From Andalucia godoyi (lineage: Eukaryota > Discoba > Jakobea > Jakobida > Andaluciidae): a stretch of DNA of 64,000 bases. Under the pieces are notes generated by a model that saw nothing but the letters and a program-made list of their open reading frames with translations, had not been told where the DNA came from and did not search any database. Each line of letters begins with the position of its first letter. Position 1 is the first letter of the stretch. The stretch covers positions 255,780 to 319,779 of the forward strand of contig VRVR01000016.1 in assembly GCA_009859145.1 (NCBI GenBank). Reading direction: 5' to 3'. Below, piece by piece: positions 9,759 through 18,072 of this stretch. Made by a program: the position numbers and the translations under genes.

Positions 9759-10115
9759 TCAGGACTGCGTGATCTTCCTTTGGATTTCGGTGATTTGTTG
9801 CTTTAACCGGTCTATTTGCTGTTGATTCGCGGCAAATCCCGCTCCATCAGTCAGTTGAAAGTTGTCCACCGGTCGTCCTGCATAGTGCAGCACTGTTCGA
9901 TGAATAGCGTAAACAGATTCGTTCCATTTAGAGTGCGATTTTTCCTCCACCGCATCTTTAGTACGTGGAATTTCGCTGAAGATCCATTGAAATGTCTGTG
10001 GGCCGACAGGCTGCTCTCCAAGGTATGCCTGAAAAAGATCTTGTCGAATATAAACGTATGCTACTCCCGCTGTTGCGAGACCTCCAAGGAATCCGGTGAA
10101 ATAATTCTGAAACAT
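9759..10115 (-). CDS. MIC13/QIL1-like small membrane protein (tentative)
   Basis: 118 residues from the ATG at 10115. The frame is open further upstream, but that part is a Phe-rich translation of a pyrimidine tract. The N-terminus has one short membrane helix (FTGFLGGLATAGVAYVYIRQ) followed by DLFQAYLGE, a middle with SKWNESVYAIH, and a C-terminal helix (QQQIDRLKQQITEIQRKI). Length, the single early helix with Gly pairs, and a central W-N-x-x-V motif are reminiscent of MIC13, the MICOS subunit that bridges subcomplexes at crista junctions. Sequence similarity is too thin to be sure; it could be another small mitochondrial inner-membrane protein. Confidence 0.4.
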   Translation of the reverse strand: MFQNYFTGFLGGLATAGVAYVYIRQDLFQAYLGEQPVGPQTFQWIFSEIPRTKDAVEEKSHSKWNESVYAIHRTVLHYAGRPVDNFQLTDGAGFAANQQQIDRLKQQITEIQRKITQS

Positions 10116-10544
10116 GATGCACAAATCACGATAATCCACAACAAGGGCACAAGCAAAAGAGGAGGAGAAGAAAAAGAAGAAAAGAACTGGGACGCCGGAC
10201 GGACGCATTCCAAAACATGAAAAGAAAAGAAAACATGCAAAGAATGCTTGTCCGACGGAAAATTGATGCAAGCTTCTGAGTTCTGCGCATAGCAGGACCT
10301 CAAGCGTCGTTTTCTTCCTCTTCCTTTTTATGGTCTACTCGAGGGCTTGCTGCTTTTTTATATTTTTCACATGTTTTATTTGGGTTTTTTTTGGCTGGGT
10401 ATTGTTCTGCGTAGGTGCATACTAAGGTGGCATTGGTTGTCTCCGGTCTGAGGGGTGCCTGTGTTATGTAGGATTCCTACTAAGAGTGTTTTTAACGAAT
10501 TGACTGTGTGTTTGCCCGACGCAGCCACAGTGAAGGCAGGCAGA
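10116..10544. other. Divergent intergenic region
   Basis: About 430 bases between the MIC13-like and HELQ starts, with long pyrimidine stretches near 10300-10400. No RNA gene seen. A 5'-UTR intron ending near 10525 (TTTGCCCGACGCAG) is possible but untested. Confidence 0.4.
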
Positions 10545-13370
10545 ATGGGCTTGCAGAATCAGACGGTTGCCATTTCGGACGAAAGTGTAAGGCCAGATGG
10601 ACAGTTCTCTTCGCAGTTGATAGAATTGGACTCAGATGCATTATTTGACGCCGTTGAAACAGTTGAATGCGGCGGAGCCAAGCACACGGCTTCCCAGGAG
10701 CTTGCGGAAATCCACTGTATTTTGGAAAACTCAACGGGCTCGCAGAGTTACTTGACATCGTCGCCTACACGGCAGCCCCCGGGCCGCCTCCGGAGCCCTG
10801 CTAAAAGAAGTCTCTTCGCGGCAGCTCGAGCTGTTGCTCCGGCGTCCTCACCGGAGACCGCTCCGTCAATCGATCATGGCGAGCCCTCCAGGATCATTTC
10901 GTTCATGCCTGACGAATACTCGCGTGTCCTGCGGAGCCGCGGCGTGAGTCGTCTCCATCCTTGGCAGTCGGACCTACTTTGCGCGGCCAAAAAGTATCAT
11001 TTGCATGAGCGAAATCTTGTTTACTCGACTCCAACATCTGCGGGAAAGAGTCTTGTTGCTGAGACTTTGCTGGTGCATGCGGTGTGCTCCGAGTCTTCCC
11101 TTGGTCTCCTAGTTCTTCCGTTCGTCAGTATATGCGAAGAAAAGTACCAGTCTCTGACAGTCTTTGGGCGGTGCATGGACTTTGATGCAGAAATTTATGC
11201 TGGATCAAGGGGAAGCTTTCCTCCTCCGAAAGGCGGCCGTTTGATATTAATTGCGACGATAGAAATGGCAAACGCCATTTTGAATTCTTTGCTGGAAGAC
11301 GGTCGGTTGAATGAATTGTCCTGCGTTGTTGTTGATGAATTGCACATGATCGGGGATGGGTCATTGCGTGGTGCTTTATTGGAATCCTTGTTAATCAAAC
11401 TGCGACTGTACCAGTCGTCCACGGCCAGCTTTCGATGCCAAATAATAGGAATGAGCGCTACTCTTCCTAACCTGACCGAGATTGCAACTTGGCTTGATGC
11501 GGATCTCTATCAAGGGTCATTTCGCCCTGTTCCTTTGGAAGAATTTGTTGTTTTTCCGTGGGAGAAAGAAACATGCGCAGTGTCCCTGGATAGAAAACGC
11601 CGGTTTCCACTAGACTTGACAGTCGTTGATCCAGGAAAAAGGTTTGACTCTGAAGTATTGGTCATTGCTAGTCTGATTAAGGGAGATTTCAATTGTTTGG
11701 TGTTTTGTCCTTCGAAGTACGCCTGCGAGTATACTGCCAAGATTCTAAAGTTACTTTGCCCACTGGACGTTTCTGATGCGCGAAGCCTTCTTTGCTCAAG
11801 AATCGAGTACGAAATTGGTACCAAAATGAATGAAGTTCAACGGGATGCGATCCTGTACTCAGGAATCGCTTTTCATCATTCCGGACTCACTGCTGGAGAG
11901 AGAAGGCTTGTTGAGGATGGTTTCCGAAAGCGAGTGCTCAGAGTCTTGTGTTGCACATCGACGTTAGCTGCGGGTGTTAATCTCCCTGTGCGCAGAGTGA
12001 TTTTTCGTGGACTGGTGATAGGGAAAGATATTCCATTAACCGCCTCGAAGTATGCTCAAATGGCTGGAAGAGCGGGTCGGGCAAACCTGGATACCAAAGG
12101 GGAGTCTTTTGCAATTGTTCGCAGGAAAGATCTTGCAATCCTGGATGACATTTCCAGAATTCGTGTTCTTGAATCTTCGGAAAGAATGAATTCTTCTTTT
12201 CTGGCGCTCTTCCACTCGCTTAACGTCACCGCATCTTCTGTTTCAACTCTTCCAGAAGAAGTCTTTTTGCCTTTTCAGCGATTGATTTTAGATTGTCTGT
12301 CTGCTGGACTGCTCTCTTCGGATTCTGAGCCTCCGTCTTTGAGGAAGCTTCTCGATTTTTCATTGTTTTATCAGCAAGCTTCTCGGGACCAACAAATCTT
12401 AATCATCTCCATCATGAATTCTTGTGTGGATGTTCTGGTGGAAAAGGGATTTCTACGAAAACCAACCTCAGGATCAGATGTGTTATTCGATATTCTCCCC
12501 TTGGGCTTGGCTGTGGCGAAATCGTCGTTTGCGATAGAGGATGCGCTGTTCCTGTATCAAGAGCTTCGGAAGGCAATTCGCCACGGATTAGTTCTGGAGA
12601 ATGAGCTGCATCTTTGCTATTTAAGTACCCCTGTGTCTTCGATGATTGATCCGGACTGGAAATTGTTTGGGAAGATTCTTGATCGGCTCCCTGAAGAAGA
12701 TCAGCGTATATTTGAGATTTGTGGAGGTGACCATGCACTGGTTGCTCGGTTTGCCTTCCAACCTCCCTCCACATCCATGTTTCCTTCTGCGGCCGGTGCT
12801 TCCGCATTGCGATCTGCGTGCGCAGCTGCACTGAAAAATGAAAGCGAGCAGAGAACCTTTTGTTGTCGGCGATTTTATAATGCCCTCATATTGAGAGATG
12901 CTGTCAACGAAGTCGGGGTAGACGAATTGTGCGTCCGATTTGGGACCAGTATGGGCAGAATTGAGATGCTGATGACAATGGCAGGCAGCTTTGCCGTCCA
13001 GATGATTCGTTTCTGCGGCAGAATGGAATGGTGGGCATTGGAGGCCTGCTTGCTTGCGTACGCCAAACGAGTTGAGTTCGGTGTTAAGGGAGACGTTATT
13101 GAATTATGTGAGATCCGAGGAGTAGGGCAGAAAAGAGCTCGAATGCTGTACAAGAATGGAATCAGGTCAGTTGAGGATGTGGCCAAACTGTCGAAGGATC
13201 AACTGATCCGTCGGCTTGGACATCTAGTAGATGTGGATATGGTGCTTTCTAGCGCTCGACGCATTTGTGAGCAACGAAGCCGTCGAGCACGCATGGAAGC
13301 CGAACGAGTTGCTGTGAGTTTGACGCAAATCGTTGGTGATGATGTCTCGTACGACCCAGAAGTGGCTTGA
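10545..13370 (+). CDS. HELQ: HELQ-type superfamily 2 DNA helicase
   Basis: 941 residues from the first ATG (10545); the frame is open to 10455 without another ATG. Ski2-like helicase motifs appear in order: motif I (YSTPTSAGKSLVAETLLV), Ia (LLVLPFVSICEEKYQSL), II as DELHMIGD in place of DExH, III (GMSATLPNL), IV-V (FHHSGLTAGERRLVEDGFR and TLAAGVNLPVRRVIFRG) and VI (YAQMAGRAGR). The C-terminal third has the winged-helix and helix-hairpin-helix features (IRGVGQKRARMLYKNGI) seen in HELQ and in the helicase part of DNA polymerase theta. No polymerase domain follows, so HELQ fits better than POLQ. The human enzyme unwinds stalled-fork and double-strand-break substrates and partners RAD51 paralogs. 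The N-terminal 130 residues are low-complexity. Confidence 0.85.
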   Translation: MGLQNQTVAISDESVRPDGQFSSQLIELDSDALFDAVETVECGGAKHTASQELAEIHCILENSTGSQSYLTSSPTRQPPGRLRSPAKRSLFAAARAVAPASSPETAPSIDHGEPSRIISFMPDEYSRVLRSRGVSRLHPWQSDLLCAAKKYHLHERNLVYSTPTSAGKSLVAETLLVHAVCSESSLGLLVLPFVSICEEKYQSLTVFGRCMDFDAEIYAGSRGSFPPPKGGRLILIATIEMANAILNSLLEDGRLNELSCVVVDELHMIGDGSLRGALLESLLIKLRLYQSSTASFRCQIIGMSATLPNLTEIATWLDADLYQGSFRPVPLEEFVVFPWEKETCAVSLDRKRRFPLDLTVVDPGKRFDSEVLVIASLIKGDFNCLVFCPSKYACEYTAKILKLLCPLDVSDARSLLCSRIEYEIGTKMNEVQRDAILYSGIAFHHSGLTAGERRLVEDGFRKRVLRVLCCTSTLAAGVNLPVRRVIFRGLVIGKDIPLTASKYAQMAGRAGRANLDTKGESFAIVRRKDLAILDDISRIRVLESSERMNSSFLALFHSLNVTASSVSTLPEEVFLPFQRLILDCLSAGLLSSDSEPPSLRKLLDFSLFYQQASRDQQILIISIMNSCVDVLVEKGFLRKPTSGSDVLFDILPLGLAVAKSSFAIEDALFLYQELRKAIRHGLVLENELHLCYLSTPVSSMIDPDWKLFGKILDRLPEEDQRIFEICGGDHALVARFAFQPPSTSMFPSAAGASALRSACAAALKNESEQRTFCCRRFYNALILRDAVNEVGVDELCVRFGTSMGRIEMLMTMAGSFAVQMIRFCGRMEWWALEACLLAYAKRVEFGVKGDVIELCEIRGVGQKRARMLYKNGIRSVEDVAKLSKDQLIRRLGHLVDVDMVLSSARRICEQRSRRARMEAERVAVSLTQIVGDDVSYDPEVA

Positions 13371-13772
13371 AGCTTTTTCTTTTTGGTTCCCAAGTTCTTC
13401 GCCTGCATTGTACAGCAAGCATCGCTAATCATTGCTGACCAATCCATAGGCAGCCTTGCATCCAAACCGAGTGTGAATTCAATTCAGAAGAGGGTAGGCC
13501 CCAGTACACCGAAAGAGTTCTTCAAATATACATACTGCGCACACAGCTCCGATGTCGACCCAGGCATGATGGACACAGGAATGACGATGAATTAAAAAAG
13601 ACGACCGGAATAGCATTTTCTGAAATGTCTGGATGTGGGGGCTAACGTAGGGCAACAGAGCGGGGTCGTTCCCTTTTCACGTTCTCTCTTTTGTGCAGGT
13701 TGGGGAGGTGACTCAATGTACCCTCAACTGCCACACTCTGCGGTTTTGTTTCTGGTCGCCTACATAATACAC
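13371..13772. other. Intergenic region, no gene seen
   Basis: About 400 bases between the HELQ stop and the palindrome next to repeat copy A. I see no supported coding or RNA gene. Confidence 0.5.
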
Positions 13773-13812
13773 TGAACATGCATGCATATCTACGAATAGA
13801 CATGCATGTTCA
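13773..13812. repeat. Perfect 12-bp inverted repeat beside repeat copy A
   Basis: TGAACATGCATG (13773-13784) and CATGCATGTTCA (13801-13812) are exact reverse complements around a 16-nt loop. The right arm ends where homology to the Fanzor-like repeat begins. Copy C lacks this palindrome, so it is flanking sequence or a second small element. Confidence 0.75.
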
Positions 13813-14399
13813 ATCTTGCATCCCGTTGCCGGGAACGGGATAGGTCCCTAACACGCCTCACGGCGCTCTTCAGATAAATGTTCCGCGCTCCGTTCCCAAT
13901 CTCGATCATTCTGTGAGCCACTTTCTCAGCGTGGCACGTTGTTCCTGAGAAGGGTGCATTTTGATTCTGACGGCCCTAGCAGCAGCAGGCGCTTTCGTGT
14001 CCTCAGTTGCAGCGATTGATGCACCTGGAGACACGAGAGGAAGAGGCGATAGGCGTAGTGACACGTGGTCTCTTAGTAGGTCTGCGGGACCTAGGAGGCC
14101 CTGCATCGAGCGGCGTAGGCGTAGGCGAATGCGTCATCCCAGCGCACTCACGCCCATATTTGAATAAAAGAGTGAAACCAAAAAAAAGTGAAACCAACGA
14201 ATGATAGAATAGATGGCTATGGATGCTGCGCTAAAGAGTGTCGAAAATGCAGAGCCTGTGTCGCAGGCTGAATTCTGGCCGAGCGTGCGTAAGCACGAAT
14301 TCCAGTGAAGCAAACGTGCTAGTGTCGGCCAGTATTGACCGTGTCTGTTTATGTATGCTTCCTTTCGTATGCATGACAATGACGTGTCATCATTCAACG
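13812..14399 (-). mobile_element. Fanzor/TnpB-like transposon relic, copy A
   Basis: 588 bp, near-identical to segments at 22547-23075 (inverted) and 41398-41983 (same orientation). On the minus strand the frame 14106-13906 contains ARAVRIKMHPSQEQ then LRKWLTE, matching the TnpB/Fanzor N-terminus (R-x-x-R-I-x-x-x-P-x-x-x-Q-x-x-x-L-x-x-W). A -1 frame then gives GARNIYLKSAVRRV, matching the A-R-W-x-Y-N-K-A-x block. An upstream frame, 14136 down to 14003, starts MTHSPTPTPLDAGPPRSRR and is rich in Pro, Arg and Lys, like the basic leaders of Fanzors. No RuvC-like or zinc-finger part is present, so this is a truncated 5' fragment. A TGA and a frameshift break it. The promoter-side end carries ATGACA/TGTCAT hairpin arms. 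Confidence 0.6.
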
Positions 14400-14480
14400 G
14401 CTTGTCCGGAGAATCCCAATGCATTGTTTTCTTTGTCCAGTGCCGTTGTTGTGCTGTAAATATTTTCGTGCAAGAATAGA

Positions 14481-15365
14481 ATGTCAGAACGTCACACCAG
14501 CCAAGCAGCCCGTTCCAGATGGAAGCTGTTGTCTCAGTTTATTTCGCAGAAACGGTCCATCGACTGCAGCTGTCCCAGTGCCCAGTCTGTTTCTGTGAAA
14601 CGGCTGCTCAACTTTGGATTCTTGAAGTTCACGGAACATGCCTCGGACCAGAATCCGTCATACAATGTTCGCCAATACTCATTCAGTGACGAATTTTCTG
14701 TTTCGTTGTTATCAAGAAAAAATACAATTCCAACCTTATCTGAAGTAAACAGTGTCATTGGCACTGCGTTTGACACCACTGGTCTTATCACTGTATGGCC
14801 TGCTGAGGAAGCTCTGTCGTATTACATATTTGAAAATGTCGCGGATTTTCGTGGGAAAAGTGTCTTGGAAATTGGTTGCGGCTGTGGGCTTGCGGGTTTG
14901 GTGGCTGCCAAAGGTGGTTCTGGCTTCGTGTCCCTCACAGATGCGAACGAAGATGTTGTCAGGCTATGTGACGAATCAATATCTATGAATCCCGACGTAC
15001 AGAATTGCACTGCATCTGTCCTGGCTTGGGGCAAGCTCGAAAATTTCGCTACTTTCGACTTTATCGTTTCTGCGGACTGCTTATACTTTGAAAAATCGCA
15101 CGCTCTCATGCATGACCTCCTTTCTTCAGCATTGGCCAAGAATGGCACCGCTCTCTTCGTATGCCCTCGGCGAGGAGCATCTTTAGAAGCATTTGTACAC
15201 CTCCTGAACGGTCAAAAAGTATTCAAGGTGTGCGTGCTGGAAAATTGGAATAGACACATTGATAACTGCATTGCGGACACGATGCAAAAGAACATGGATC
15301 TGTTTGACAAGAACTTGCATAACCTATTGTTGATTACAGTGGAGAGACTGTCTCCCCAGGGGTAA
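14481..15365 (+). CDS. CAMKMT: Calmodulin-lysine N-methyltransferase (CAMKMT-like)
   Basis: 294 residues from the ATG at 14481. A family-16 methyltransferase fold is evident: SAM-binding VLEIGCGCGLAGLVAAKGG (motif I), SLTDANEDVVRLC (acidic post-I), FDFIVSADCLYFEKSHALMH (the motif containing the substrate-site D), and ALFVCPRRGASLEAFVHLL. The C-P-R-R-G-x-x-L-x-x-F block matches CAMKMT, whose human protein has A-P-R-R-G-N-T-L-x-x-F at this place, better than METTL21-type relatives. CAMKMT trimethylates Lys115 of calmodulin. Its start lies only about 80 bases from repeat copy A, so the element sits in its promoter. Its stop is 4 bases from the stop of the convergent next gene. Confidence 0.75.
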   Translation: MSERHTSQAARSRWKLLSQFISQKRSIDCSCPSAQSVSVKRLLNFGFLKFTEHASDQNPSYNVRQYSFSDEFSVSLLSRKNTIPTLSEVNSVIGTAFDTTGLITVWPAEEALSYYIFENVADFRGKSVLEIGCGCGLAGLVAAKGGSGFVSLTDANEDVVRLCDESISMNPDVQNCTASVLAWGKLENFATFDFIVSADCLYFEKSHALMHDLLSSALAKNGTALFVCPRRGASLEAFVHLLNGQKVFKVCVLENWNRHIDNCIADTMQKNMDLFDKNLHNLLLITVERLSPQG

Positions 15366-15369
15366 GTAC

Positions 15370-16074
15370 TCATGAACTACTTCCTCTGCCTGCAGCCTGA
15401 GCGATGCTCTGCATATCTGACACAACAGCGTTCACATCCTCAACGAGTCGAGAAGCACTGCTGCGGTACTGGGGCTCAATGACGAAAACGGTTAGCATTG
15501 ATTTAGAAGTATGACGTAGCTGCTCGATAAGTTGAGTGTCTCCTCGAATAAATCCAACAAGATCAGCATGCAATTCAATTACAATTCGAGTGTCATATTC
15601 TTCGGTGGCTTGGTCTTCAGACTCCAGTTCCCGCCATGCATTCTTGAAATTTCGTTGCGCAAAACAGAAACGGGCTCTAGAAACACATTCAATAGGGATG
15701 TGAAGGCTCCATGTCGGACCTGAGTGTAAGTATTTCATGTGGATTTCCAAATAACCTTCAAACAAATGGAAAGTAAACTCGGTGCGTGTCTGCCAGAAGT
15801 ACGATCTGACAAAAACAGCAGTCGATGTTAACACGCACAGTCCCATCCCGCTCAGACCACCGACAACGGAGACAAAAATCGCTACAACTATACATGCACA
15901 CGTCAGAACAGAGCAAACGGAGAGAATCTTCCAGAAAAACGCGCGAGAACACTCATCTCGAAGCAAAATAGAGAACTTTTCGTTTCCGAAGTTGCCAGAC
16001 AACTTTTCCGGGACGTACTCCACAATGTCGAATTGTGACTCGCCTTCGAGGATTGGGGAACTTGCTTCAAGCAT
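15370..16074 (-). CDS. Unrecognised protein with two membrane helices
   Basis: 234 residues from the ATG at 16074; the frame is open to 16086 without an earlier ATG. After about 50 residues come two adjacent hydrophobic helices (FWKILSVCSVLTCACIVVAI and SVVGGLSGMGLCVLTSTAVF). A soluble domain follows with GYLEIHMKYLHSGPTWSLHI and RIVIELHADLVGFIRGD, predicted mixed alpha/beta. The layout (helix hairpin, then a compact PH-like domain) resembles bacterial-type PH or YdbT-like membrane proteins, but I cannot confirm a family. The C-terminus is QAAGRGSSS. It converges tail-to-tail with CAMKMT. Confidence 0.65.
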   Translation of the reverse strand: MLEASSPILEGESQFDIVEYVPEKLSGNFGNEKFSILLRDECSRAFFWKILSVCSVLTCACIVVAIFVSVVGGLSGMGLCVLTSTAVFVRSYFWQTRTEFTFHLFEGYLEIHMKYLHSGPTWSLHIPIECVSRARFCFAQRNFKNAWRELESEDQATEEYDTRIVIELHADLVGFIRGDTQLIEQLRHTSKSMLTVFVIEPQYRSSASRLVEDVNAVVSDMQSIAQAAGRGSSS

Positions 16075-16375
16075 GAAATGCAGCAAGTATCACTCCCAGA
16101 TGCATCAGTTTGAGCTCGAAGGGGGCTTTCTCAGAGAAGTGAGACACGAAAGAATTCAACAACATCCAAACATCACAACACACTCATTCCGCAAGGCCAG
16201 AACGGAGAAAGGGAAAAAAAATATCCGCCTGCCGTATCAGAACATGGGAACAGTCGAAGGGAAAAAATGACATCGCAGAATTTTTTGTCCTTCGTCGCTG
16301 GGAAATCGTTCTTTGGTTGCTGTTGTCTTTTCCATGGAGCTTTGAGTTGCTGTCGGTGTCACCAGCGCGAATCTC

Positions 16376-17488
16376 ATGAGTTCCTTTGATCCCCCTGCTG
16401 AATCTCAAAATAATGCCGCGGACGACAGTTTCACTGACGAAGACGGAAAGACAAGGAAGCGTACTGCCACTCGGAATGAGGATGATGCTCGAAGATCAAA
16501 GATGTCCCGTGTGGATGAGTCCCTCTTTTCTCGCGACGATGATGTTGATGTACTGGATGAGAGCGACGATCTCCAGGCCTCTGAGGAAGCAAACAAACTT
16601 CTCATGAAAATGAGCGAAGCAGCTGCAGAGGACCGGGCTGTCATGGAACAAAACCTCCGAGGCCAGAACAGCAGTGGCAATGCAATGGCTGTTTCAAAAC
16701 TTAGAATGCTTCCTGAAGTTCGGGATACGTGTCAGAAAATTCATTTGAGAAACGCCTTGATTGGACAAGGCTTGCTCAGTCTTTTCAAAGATTGGCTTGA
16801 TCCGCTGGACGAAGCGAAGGAGCTTTTGCCATCCGTGAATGTTCGAACGGTGCTGCTTGACATTCTGGCGACATTTCCTTTACGAAATGAAATCATGAAC
16901 GAGAAGAAACTGGTATTCCAGGGAATATCGCTGGACGACGTTGTCAATTCTGGTATCGGCAAAATCGTTTCGTTGCTGTTGAAGCATCCAAAGGAGACGG
17001 AAGAGAACAAGCGAAAGGCTCTGCGGCTGAAACAGCGAATTGAAGCTCTCTTGCGATACGAGACAAGATCTGGAGAGGTTGCCATAGGGGTGGAACGATC
17101 ACGACGTTCCAAATCCCGTCAAATCACTGAAGACGATATTGCCAGTGCAGAAGCAGCCAAGGAAAGGTCCATCCGCGAGTTTTTGAAGCGCAAGTCCCAA
17201 GAAGAGGAAGCTCGGGTAGCGAGGGGAGAGTCTCTAAAGGAAGGTCTGACGCAGAAAGCCCAGGGAAGGATCCCAAAGCCTGCGAACTTCGACTATGTTT
17301 CAAATGTGCCTTCAGCCGCTGCAGCAGACCAAAAGACGGAGATGGGCTTCGGAACTGTGATTCCGTCTCGCTTCACCTCGGATACATCAAAGCGGTTGAT
17401 GAAACACATGCGGGACAACACCAACACCTCTCGTTCGTTTGTGCACGCAGAAAAGGTGTCTGTGCAAGGTCGCTCCGATGTGAAATGA
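16376..17488 (+). CDS. IWS1: IWS1/Spn1 transcription factor
   Basis: 370 residues. Residues 1-75 are acidic and disordered (DDDVDVLDESDDLQ). The TFIIS N-terminal (LW) domain runs about 110-245, with MLPEVRDTCQKIHLRNALIG, QGLLSLFKDWLDPL and SVNVRTVLLDILATFPL. These track the IWS1 core, where human and yeast have a conserved G-L-L-x-x-I-K-x-W-L-E-P-L segment. The C-terminus is basic and then holds P-rich linear motifs, as usual. IWS1/Spn1 binds Spt6 and elongating RNA polymerase II and recruits mRNA-processing and export factors. Length is close to yeast Spn1 (410) and shorter than animal IWS1. Confidence 0.88.
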   Translation: MSSFDPPAESQNNAADDSFTDEDGKTRKRTATRNEDDARRSKMSRVDESLFSRDDDVDVLDESDDLQASEEANKLLMKMSEAAAEDRAVMEQNLRGQNSSGNAMAVSKLRMLPEVRDTCQKIHLRNALIGQGLLSLFKDWLDPLDEAKELLPSVNVRTVLLDILATFPLRNEIMNEKKLVFQGISLDDVVNSGIGKIVSLLLKHPKETEENKRKALRLKQRIEALLRYETRSGEVAIGVERSRRSKSRQITEDDIASAEAAKERSIREFLKRKSQEEEARVARGESLKEGLTQKAQGRIPKPANFDYVSNVPSAAAADQKTEMGFGTVIPSRFTSDTSKRLMKHMRDNTNTSRSFVHAEKVSVQGRSDVK

Positions 17489-18072
17489 TCTTTATCTTCT
17501 CGTCTTTTAAAATAAACATAAAATCACAGAAACTGGGGCATGCTCTCGTGTCGGACGTCAAATACAAAGACGCAAAACGAACCATTCTTGGAGCCACCAA
17601 GCCTCGCGGGCCGGCCGTAGCGGCATTCAAAGCGAATGAGACAGGCAAACCGCAACACACTGTCACCCTCACCAGCAAAAGGATCCCGACACATCAGCGG
17701 TTTCCAGAACAACACACCTCTGTGAGGCAGGGGTGTTCGACTTTCCAACAGTATGCAAACAGAAATTCGTTATGCAGAATCTGCAGCAGTCCGATGGTCT
17801 TCGAAGCCACTGTTCCAGAATTATAAACTCGGCAGCAGTTCGTGGCGCAAACAACAACAGCAGAGGGGTCTGCTGAAATCGGAAGGATGGCGAATATGAA
17901 AGGGGGAGGCCGGAGGGAGTCAATGAATCCGTCCTGAGATGATTCATTCAGCATTTTAGGCAGAAACGGCACTGCATACTAACTATGAAACCCAACAGAA
18001 AAGCGTCCCTCGGGGGGGCGCCTTCAAAAACGGCAGCTCTGTCCTGGGACAGACACGAGGAAACAAAGTGCA
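17489..18072. other. Intergenic region, no gene seen
   Basis: About 580 bases after the IWS1 stop. Short frames exist on both strands but none has a domain, a leader or a plausible start. Nothing supported. Confidence 0.4.

Noticed and set aside
14238-14459. 73-codon frame (MSKMQSLC...) present in repeat copies A and B
   Set aside because: It lies antisense to the Fanzor leader region and is shared only because the DNA repeat is shared; it reads partly into unique flanks.
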